NCBI GenBank assembly: GCA_937871605.1
Contig: CALMRM010000052.1
Location: 1-10,563, forward strand
DNA: 10,563 bases
Direction: 5' to 3'
From: an uncultured Terriglobus sp.
GTDB taxonomy: Bacteria > Acidobacteriota > Terriglobia > Terriglobales > Acidobacteriaceae
The notes under the pieces were generated by a model. The model saw only the letters and a program-made list of their open reading frames with translations, was not told where the DNA came from and ran no database searches. The stretch's first letter is position 1; each line of letters begins with the position of its first letter. Position numbers and translations under genes: made by a program. This document shows positions 6,453-10,563 of this stretch, piece by piece.

Positions 6453-6755
6453 CAGGTAGGCGAGATAGGCTTTCCACACCTTGCGGCGCAGATGGGCACG
6501 GACGAATTTGCCGTCGCGCACGGTCTCGATGAGACCCGCGTTCTCCAGCTGCTTGATATGGTGCGACAGGGTTGCGGGGCTCATCTGCAGGCTTTGGCGC
6601 ACATCCATGCAGCTGGTGGCGCTGCAGGTGGCAATCATGCGCAACACCTCCGTACGCCTGGGATCGGCTAGCGCACGGCTGATGGCCAGCATGGCGCTCG
6701 TGTCGGTCGCCGGCACCGGCTCTGATGCCTCCGTTTTGTCCTTTTTCTTCGGCAC
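6435..6755 (-). CDS. ArsR/SmtB-family winged-helix transcriptional regulator
   Basis: Small dimeric DNA-binding repressor type, 106 aa. After a charged, probably disordered N-terminus (MPKKKDKTEASEP) the winged helix-turn-helix runs from about residue 22 to 90: AISRALADPRRTEVLRMI (24-41), recognition helix MSPATLSHHIKQLENAGLI (58-76) and wing ETVRDGKFVRAHL (77-89). The classic metal-binding CxC of ArsR/SmtB helix 3 is absent; only C44 and C49 occur near it, so a metal sensor is doubtful and the effector is unknown. The frame allows GTG at 6770, but GTG at 6753-6755 is chosen since GGAG (6762-6765) lies exactly 6 nt before it. It follows folK by 33 bases on the same strand and precedes the SDR gene, which may be its target given the palindrome at its 3' end. 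Confidence 0.88.
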   Translation of the reverse strand: MPKKKDKTEASEPVPATDTSAMLAISRALADPRRTEVLRMIATCSATSCMDVRQSLQMSPATLSHHIKQLENAGLIETVRDGKFVRAHLRRKVWKAYLAYLKQLTV

Positions 6756-6788
6756 AGTACGCTCCAACACGCTGCAGGCCTTACCGCG

Positions 6789-7283
6789 TCAGTATAGCCG
6801 TCCGTTCACACCCGGTTCATGCAGGCGCTGCAGCGTGGCGAGCAGGTCCGCAACCGTGCATTGCAGCACGGGGTGCACCCATGCCGGTGCGATCTCTGCC
6901 AGCGGCTGCAGCACAAAGGCGCGACGATGCATCTCCGGGTGCGGCAGCAGCAACGCTTCTGTCTGCAACACCACGGTGTCGTACAGCAGCAGGTCCAGGT
7001 CCAGCGTGCGAGGGCCCTTGGGCACGGCACCGGTGCGGTCGCGCCCGTGCTGCCGTTCAATAGACAGCAGCGCCTCCAGCAGTGCAAGCGGGAGCAACTC
7101 CGTTTCGAGCAGCGCCGCGCCATTCAGGAAACGTGGCTGGTCCGTGTAGCCGACCGGCGCGGTGTCCCAAAAGCTGGACACGGCCACGACCTGCCCCAGC
7201 GTGCGCAGCGCCTCCACCGCCGACCGCAGCACCACCTCGCGCTCCCCAAGGTTTGCGCCAAGCGCAATGGCAGCCAGGGGCAC
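6789..7283 (-). CDS. folK: 2-amino-4-hydroxy-6-hydroxymethyldihydropteridine diphosphokinase (HPPK)
   Basis: Cytosolic folate-pathway enzyme (EC 2.7.6.3) that transfers pyrophosphate from ATP to 6-hydroxymethyl-7,8-dihydropterin. At 164 aa it is full length. Visible motifs: ALGANLG (7-13), TAPVGYTDQPRFLNGA (41-56, pterin-binding F and N), ERQHGRDR (76-83), GPRTLDLDLLLYD (90-102) with the Mg-binding D95 and D97, and PHPEMHRRAFVLQPLAEIAP. The frame is open to 7361, but that part overlaps lpxC; GTG at 7281-7283 is chosen because the conserved first strand (LAAIALGANLG) begins right after it and it sits one base beyond the lpxC stop (TGA-C-GTG). No Shine-Dalgarno is visible, so translation is probably coupled to lpxC. 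The downstream neighbour is arsR; other folate genes are not in the window. Confidence 0.95.
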   Translation of the reverse strand: MPLAAIALGANLGEREVVLRSAVEALRTLGQVVAVSSFWDTAPVGYTDQPRFLNGAALLETELLPLALLEALLSIERQHGRDRTGAVPKGPRTLDLDLLLYDTVVLQTEALLLPHPEMHRRAFVLQPLAEIAPAWVHPVLQCTVADLLATLQRLHEPGVNGRLY

Positions 7284-7284
7284 G

Positions 7285-8232
7285 TCAGGAGTGGGCGGCG
7301 ATGGGTGCGGATGCCAGGCCGTGTGCCCGCAGGTCAGCCACAGTGAAAGGTTCCTCGTCACAGACCGTCGCCAGCTCCCACGCGGAGCGGTCCTTCAGCA
7401 GCTTGCTGACCAGTGCGGTGTGCATGGCGTGGCCCGCGCGCTCTGCCACCACGCGCCCCTGCAGGCGGCGTCCGGCCAGCGCCAGGTCGCCAATCAGGTC
7501 CAGCACCTTGTGCCGCACAAACTCGTCCGGAAAGCGCAGGGGACCGTTCTGCACCGCGCCGCCGCCGATCAGGATGGCGCACGCGTCCGTGGCACCGCGA
7601 ATCAGCCCCATGTTGCGCAGCATGGGCTCGTCTTCGCGAAACCCAAACGTACGCGCAGGCGCAATCAGCCCGGCGTAGGCACCGGTCTGCAGGTCGCCCA
7701 GAAAACGCGACGAGCCGATGGGAGCAGGAAAATCAATGCGGTAGTCGATGCTGTAGCCGCTGCCCGGGTACACACCAATGAACTTGACGCCATCCTTCGA
7801 GTTCTCCGTGACTTCAACCGCCTTCAGGATGCGCAGGTACTCGCGGCGGCGGCGCTGGCGGCGCATGCCCACCTGCACAAACGCCTCCACATACGGCAAG
7901 GAGGAGCCGTCGAGAATCGGCACCTCCAGGTTGTCGATCTCGACGATGACGTTGTCCACGCCGTAGCCAATCAGCGCGCTTAGCAGGTGCTCCGTAGTGG
8001 AAATGAGCACACCCTGCCGCATAAGCGACGTGGCATACGACACACGAGCCACATTGCGACCGTTTGCGGGGATTTCAAAGTTGTCCAGGTCGGTGCGGCG
8101 AAACACAATGCCAGACCCGGCCGGCGCGGGGATCAGCCGCATGCTGACTGGCGCGCCCGAATGTAAGCCGATGCCTGCAAAGCTGACCGGGTCGGCCAGC
8201 GTACATTCCGTGTGTGCTCCACTCAACGGCAA
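7285..8232 (-). CDS. lpxC: UDP-3-O-acyl-N-acetylglucosamine deacetylase
   Basis: Zinc amidase (EC 3.5.1.108) catalysing the committed step of lipid A synthesis in the cytosol. With the chosen start it is 315 aa. Conserved parts: PVSFAGIGLHSGAPV near residues 15-29, ISTTEHLLSAL with zinc ligand H82, NLEVPILDGSSLPYVEAF, ARTFGF, and HKVLDLIGDLAL with ligands H241 and D245; AGHAMHTALV supplies catalytic H268. The frame is open to an ATG at 8334, but the 34 extra residues are Cys-rich, unlike any LpxC, and lack a Shine-Dalgarno. A TTG at 8230-8232 has GGAG (8239-8242) exactly 6 nt upstream and puts the conserved core at the usual distance; TTG 8224-8226 is a second option. folK follows one base after the stop, so the pair is probably one transcript. 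The usual envelope neighbours of lpxC (ftsZ, murC) are not in this window. Confidence 0.96.
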   Translation of the reverse strand: MPLSGAHTECTLADPVSFAGIGLHSGAPVSMRLIPAPAGSGIVFRRTDLDNFEIPANGRNVARVSYATSLMRQGVLISTTEHLLSALIGYGVDNVIVEIDNLEVPILDGSSLPYVEAFVQVGMRRQRRRREYLRILKAVEVTENSKDGVKFIGVYPGSGYSIDYRIDFPAPIGSSRFLGDLQTGAYAGLIAPARTFGFREDEPMLRNMGLIRGATDACAILIGGGAVQNGPLRFPDEFVRHKVLDLIGDLALAGRRLQGRVVAERAGHAMHTALVSKLLKDRSAWELATVCDEEPFTVADLRAHGLASAPIAAHS

Positions 8233-8315
8233 CCACCGCTCCGCGCCAGACGCCCGCGTGGGGTGCGGACAACGCCTGACAGACAGCAGAGTAATGTCCC
8301 TGCAACATGGGCGAG

Positions 8316-8333
8316 TGTGGCAAAAGTGCCACA
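8316..8333. repeat. Inverted repeat in the lpxC / M20 divergent region
   Basis: TGTGGCA-AAAG-TGCCACA is a perfect 7+4+7 inverted repeat about 85 bases upstream of the chosen lpxC start and 117 bases before the M20 start, in a 217-base divergent spacer. It overlaps the rejected upstream ATG of lpxC (8332-8334). It could be an operator for either gene or lie in the lpxC leader. Confidence 0.4.
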
Positions 8334-8437
8334 TAAAACGGTTTACAGCGGTGTCACCAGAAAGTTAACCATCGAGTGACAGGCGCATGTCGCGGCATGC
8401 CTCGGTGCGGGGTATCTCACCGGCTGAACAGGCCCGG

Positions 8438-8443
8438 TAAGAT
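8438..8443 (+). promoter_or_regulatory. Possible -10 element for a leaderless M20 peptidase transcript
   Basis: TAAGAT lies 6 bases before the GTG start at 8450, with no Shine-Dalgarno in between. The spacing suits transcription beginning at the start codon. No good -35 hexamer is present, so this is tentative. Confidence 0.35.
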
Positions 8444-8449
8444 AGCCCT

Positions 8450-9628
8450 GTGTCCGCAAGCCTGCCTGAATTGCTGAACGGTGTAACCAGCCGCGCCGAA
8501 ACCTGGCTCGCACGCCTGCGTGAGCTTGTCCTGTGCGAGTCGCCCACGGAGGACGCCGTCGCGGTGAACCGCGCCATGGACCTCCTGCAGGGCTGGGCAG
8601 AGGGCTTGGGTGCGCGCACGGTCCGGCACCCGCAGCAGGGCTACGGCGATGTGCTGGAACTCTGGTTCGGCCCCGCCGAAAGCGGCAGGAAGCCGCTCAT
8701 GCTGCTGGGTCACCTAGACACGGTGTGGCCGCTGGGCACACTCGCCACCATGCCCTGGCGCGAGGCACCGGACAGCGCAGGCCACCCGCGGCTGTGGGGG
8801 CCGGGCGTGCTCGACATGAAGGCGGGCGTGGTCATGGCGCTAGCCGCACTCGAGGCCGTGCAGCAGGCTTGTAGTTTGCCGCGACCCATCGTCCTGCTGC
8901 TGAACCCGGACGAGGAGACGGGCAGCGCCGTTTCCCGCGCGCACACCGAGCGCCTCGCCCTGCAGTCAGAAGCAGTCTTTGTGCTGGAGCCCGCGCAGGG
9001 CCTGCCCGGCTCCGCCGACAACGCCGCCTACAAAACAGCACGCAAGGGCGTGGGACAGTACCGGCTTGATGTGACCGGCATTGCATCGCACGCGGGCGTG
9101 GACTTCGCGCGTGGCCGCTCCGCCGTGCTGGAGCTTGCCGGGTTGCTGCAGCAGGTGGCGCACTTCACGGATCTCGACAGCGGCCTGACGGTGAACCCCG
9201 GTGTCATCGGCGGCGGCACCCGGAGCAACGTGGTGCCTGCCCAAGCATGGGCTGAGGTTGACGTGCGCATCGAGCGGCTTCACCATGCAGAGCACGTGGA
9301 CGCGCTCTTTCACGGCCTGCGCGTCAGCGATCCGCTGTGCTCGCTCCGCGTGACCGGCGGCATCAACCGCCCGCCCATGGAGGGCGGCCCCGGCACCGTG
9401 CGGCTCTACGAACAGGCGCGAAGCCTGGCAACAGCACTCGGCTTCGACCTGCCGGAGGCCAGCACCGGCGGGGGCTCCGACGGCAACTTCACCGCCGGGC
9501 TGGGCATCCCCACGCTCGATGGCATGGGTGCCGTGGGCGAGGGCGCGCACGCCGCGCACGAGTCCATCCTGCTAGATCACCTGTTGCCACGCACGGCGCT
9601 GCTGGCCGACATGATTGCAGCGTTGTAG
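8450..9628 (+). CDS. M20 family metallopeptidase, carboxypeptidase G2-like
   Basis: Two-zinc exopeptidase or amidohydrolase of the M20A group, 392 aa, close in pattern to glutamate carboxypeptidase (CPG2). Metal and catalytic residues: H88-L-D90 (GHLDTVWP, D90 the usual base-assisting Asp), D122 as bridging ligand (LDMKAG), E155 as general base and E156 as ligand (NPDEETGS), E180 as ligand (VLEPA), and H367 near the end (GAHAAHES). The lid/dimerisation domain runs from about 199 to 310 (RKGVGQYRLDVTGIASHAG to GGINRPPM). No signal peptide is seen, so a cytosolic enzyme is likely, although some CPG2 relatives are periplasmic. The substrate cannot be told: folyl or peptide C-terminal glutamate, other N-acyl amino acids, or dipeptides. 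The start is a GTG with no Shine-Dalgarno and a TAAGAT just upstream. It is divergent from lpxC, and its stop codon directly abuts the stop of the convergent higA-like gene. Confidence 0.93.
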   Translation: MSASLPELLNGVTSRAETWLARLRELVLCESPTEDAVAVNRAMDLLQGWAEGLGARTVRHPQQGYGDVLELWFGPAESGRKPLMLLGHLDTVWPLGTLATMPWREAPDSAGHPRLWGPGVLDMKAGVVMALAALEAVQQACSLPRPIVLLLNPDEETGSAVSRAHTERLALQSEAVFVLEPAQGLPGSADNAAYKTARKGVGQYRLDVTGIASHAGVDFARGRSAVLELAGLLQQVAHFTDLDSGLTVNPGVIGGGTRSNVVPAQAWAEVDVRIERLHHAEHVDALFHGLRVSDPLCSLRVTGGINRPPMEGGPGTVRLYEQARSLATALGFDLPEASTGGGSDGNFTAGLGIPTLDGMGAVGEGAHAAHESILLDHLLPRTALLADMIAAL

Positions 9629-9639
9629 CTACGCTGCAA
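9615..9639. terminator. Hairpin spanning two abutting convergent stop codons
   Basis: TTGCAGCGT (9615-9623) and ACGCTGCAA (9631-9639) form a 9-bp stem with a 7-base loop. The stop codons of the M20 gene (TAG 9626-9628) and the higA-like gene (TAG on minus, 9629-9631) fall in and beside the loop with no base between them. Neither strand carries a T-run after it, so termination efficiency is uncertain, but the placement suggests a shared 3' boundary. Confidence 0.45.
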
Positions 9640-9928
9640 CTGCTGGCGCTGTGTACCGTCGCACTTTGATGAGCTTTTCGCGCTTACGCGCCTCGGCAAT
9701 GTTGTAAGAAGCCTGCATGCGCATGAGCAGCTCCATACTCACGCCAAACGCTTTTTCCAAACGCAGTGCCATGTCGCCGGAGAGGTCAGCCTTTGCGTTC
9801 AGCAGGTTTGACAGCGCGGGCCGTGACACACCCAGCACACGCGCGGCAGCCGTCACGGTCAAGCCTGCCGCATGAATGATCTCGGCCCTGATAAATGTTC
9901 CGGTGTGCGGCGGACGTCTCATCGACAT
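9629..9928 (-). CDS. HigA-family (XRE-type helix-turn-helix) antitoxin, apparently without HigB
   Basis: Protein of 99 aa with the HigA/VapI layout: MRRPPHTGTFIRAEIIHAAGLTV at the front (PPHxG..IR is the family signature), helix-turn-helix at about 23-45 (LTVTAAARVLGVSRPALSNLLN), then LSGDMALRLEKAFGVSMELLMRMQASYNI (49-76). In HigBA modules HigA neutralises a HigB mRNA-interferase toxin and represses its own operon; higB usually lies directly upstream. Here the next 505 bases upstream on this strand hold no RelE/HigB-like reading frame, so this is an orphan antitoxin, a solitary regulator, or a relic whose toxin was lost. ATG 9926-9928 has AAGAGG ending 3 nt away; the ATG two codons later (9920-9922) would have 9 nt spacing and is equally possible. 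Convergent with the M20 gene. Confidence 0.9.
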   Translation of the reverse strand: MSMRRPPHTGTFIRAEIIHAAGLTVTAAARVLGVSRPALSNLLNAKADLSGDMALRLEKAFGVSMELLMRMQASYNIAEARKREKLIKVRRYTAPAVAA

Positions 9929-9970
9929 GGTCCTCTTTACGGCGTGAGGCGAGCATGCCGTGACTTCTTG

Positions 9971-10000
9971 TTGACTGAGCCTGACTGTGTATCCGATGAT
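9971..10000 (+). promoter_or_regulatory. Candidate sigma70-type promoter reading into the hairpin block
   Basis: TTGACT (9971-9976) and GATGAT (9995-10000) are separated by 18 bases, five of six and four of six matches to the -35 and -10 consensus. Transcription would begin near 10007, about 20 bases before the first hairpin. It reads away from higA and into sequence with no open frame. It could occur by chance. Confidence 0.35.
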
Positions 10001-10006
10001 ATGTAG

Positions 10007-10367
10007 GGAGCCAAGCGTCTGGCTAAGTTGCGTGGAACTGCTGTGAACAGTTCCACGCGGTTAAGAGATCACTTCCAGAGATGCTGTAGTAGTACTCTGA
10101 CTAGTGATGCCACTGCAGAAATTACCTGCAGCACGAGACGTCAAGGGAATCTTGGCTTCCGCTTCATAACAGCTACCTCCATACCCACCTCCAGGGGCTG
10201 CTACCCTGGAGGTGATTCGCCCTAGGATCAGGTGCGAATCTTGTCACTCCGTCGGGATGCTCCTGATCGGCGTTCACAGATGAAGGTGCTGTGAGTATTG
10301 TAGACAGGACTGTGCTCTAAGCACTTACGTCTTCTGTTGTCTCGTTCCATGCCACTCCGCATGGACG
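10007..10367 (+). ncRNA. Candidate structured non-coding RNA
   Basis: Several stems follow one another. Stem 1: 11 bp, arms 10030-10040 and 10048-10058, loop CTGTGAA. Stem 2: 11 bp, arms 10186-10196 and 10204-10214, loop GCTGCTA. Stem 3: GATTCGC 10214-10220 with GCGAATC 10234-10240. The loop of stem 3 (10226-10235) can instead pair with 10259-10268 (9 of 10 bases), either a pseudoknot or a mutually exclusive switch. Further stems: TCACAG/CTGTGA (10274-10279, 10289-10294), AGACA/TGTCT enclosing GTGCT-CTA-AGCAC (10302-10342), and TCCATGC/GCATGGA (10346-10365). Stems 1 and 2 share a 7-base loop size. It shows no signature of tmRNA, RNase P RNA, SRP RNA, 6S RNA or tRNA. The strand is set only by the candidate promoter; symmetrical stems would equally fit a small mobile palindromic element. 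Tentative. Confidence 0.3.
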
Positions 10368-10433
10368 GCGAATGACAGCGCTAGGCTCCGTGCAGGTAGC
10401 GGGTCCTGTTTCGCTTCGGCTGGGTTGCGGACG

Positions 10434-10563
10434 CTAGAGAATCTGCCTGAGCAAGTCCGCCAGCCGCGCCAGCGGCAGGCCCACCACGTTGCTGTAGTCA
10501 CCCTCGATACGCGGAATCCATTGCGCGGCGCGACCCTGGATGGCGTAGGCCCCCGCCTTGTCC
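10434..10563 (-). CDS. Maf-family nucleotide pyrophosphatase, C-terminal fragment cut by the window edge
   Basis: The last 42 residues before the TAG at 10434-10436 read DKAGAYAIQGRAAQWIPRIE followed by GDYSNVVGLPLARLADLLRQ and IL. DKAGAYAIQG and the G-x-Y-x-N-VVGLPL ending are the conserved C-terminus of Maf proteins, house-cleaning enzymes that hydrolyse non-canonical or excess nucleoside triphosphates (dTTP/UTP or m7GTP types) in the cytosol. The start lies beyond the window. The D of DKAGAY is the usual catalytic-site Asp. The YhdE-like (dTTP/UTP) versus YceF-like subtype cannot be settled from this part. Confidence 0.93.
   Translation of the reverse strand, partial: DKAGAYAIQGRAAQWIPRIEGDYSNVVGLPLARLADLLRQIL

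Larger units (their letters stand above)
9929..10433. other. 505-base hairpin-rich gap without protein genes
   Basis: No believable reading frame on either strand; the only longer frame (10028-10225) has no family resemblance and lies across two hairpins. Base composition appears less GC-rich than the flanking genes by eye. It holds a run of perfect inverted repeats (10030-10058, 10186-10214, 10214-10240, 10274-10294, 10301-10342, 10346-10365) and a candidate plus-strand promoter. Listed separately below as a possible RNA gene. Confidence 0.7.

Noticed and set aside
7162..7983. Plus-strand open frame opposite lpxC and folK
   Set aside because: Antisense shadow of two well-supported genes, with low-complexity His/Gln/Arg content and no family match.
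8316..8333. TGGCAC...TTGC read as a sigma54 promoter
   Set aside because: Only 7 bases separate the GG and GC elements where 10 are needed; the match is produced by the inverted repeat.
8966..9559. Minus-strand frame opposite the M20 gene
   Set aside because: Antisense to conserved M20 sequence, with no domain of its own.
10028..10225. 65-codon plus-strand frame in the hairpin block
   Set aside because: TTG start, no Shine-Dalgarno, crosses two perfect hairpins, and the sequence resembles no protein family.
9929..10433. tRNA, tmRNA, RNase P RNA, SRP RNA or 6S RNA in the hairpin block
   Set aside because: Searched by eye for the GTTCGANTC T-loop and the conserved cores of these RNAs; none was present on either strand.

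Overview
The window reads as chromosomal DNA of a GC-rich, Gram-negative soil-type bacterium. An Acidobacteriota member of class Terriglobia is my best guess. It carries lpxC, so it makes lipid A. Several genes start from a GGAG core exactly 6 nt from GTG, TTG or ATG, while others have no Shine-Dalgarno and a -10-like hexamer 6-8 nt before the start codon. The taxonomic call is inference from protein style and would need a database search.

Layout, left to right. On the minus strand: a secreted DUF2147 protein with an Ala/Pro-rich tail (21-656), a long threonyl-tRNA synthetase (843-2954), and a small secreted cysteine-containing protein of unknown function just upstream of it (2967-3440). On the plus strand: a Tat-exported cupin protein (3648-4136), then about 750 bases with no secure gene that hold a frameshifted Arg-rich ORF, then an FMN-dependent NADH-azoreductase (4890-5516) ending in a near-perfect intrinsic terminator. 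On the minus strand again: an SDR oxidoreductase (5594-6337), an ArsR-type regulator (6435-6755), folK (6789-7283) and lpxC (7285-8232), the last two almost touching. Then an M20 (carboxypeptidase G2-like) metallopeptidase on plus (8450-9628). Its stop codon abuts that of a convergent HigA-family antitoxin (9629-9928, minus). A 505-base gap rich in strong hairpins follows, and the window ends inside the C-terminus of a Maf-family nucleotide pyrophosphatase (minus).

How the genes work together. ThrRS (translation), FolK (folate), LpxC (lipid A) and Maf (nucleotide sanitation) are core functions. lpxC-folk-arsR form a tight same-strand cluster and may be co-transcribed, with the ArsR protein possibly acting on itself and on the SDR gene downstream through a palindrome at the arsR 3' end. 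AzoR and SDR are convergent redox enzymes separated by the terminator.

Most of the window is ordinary. The parts that annotation does not explain are the structured non-coding block at about 9971-10367 beside a HigA with no visible HigB, the frameshifted DRR-repeat ORF at 4359-4789, and the palindromes near arsR and azoR. No tRNA, rRNA, CRISPR array or insertion sequence was recognised.
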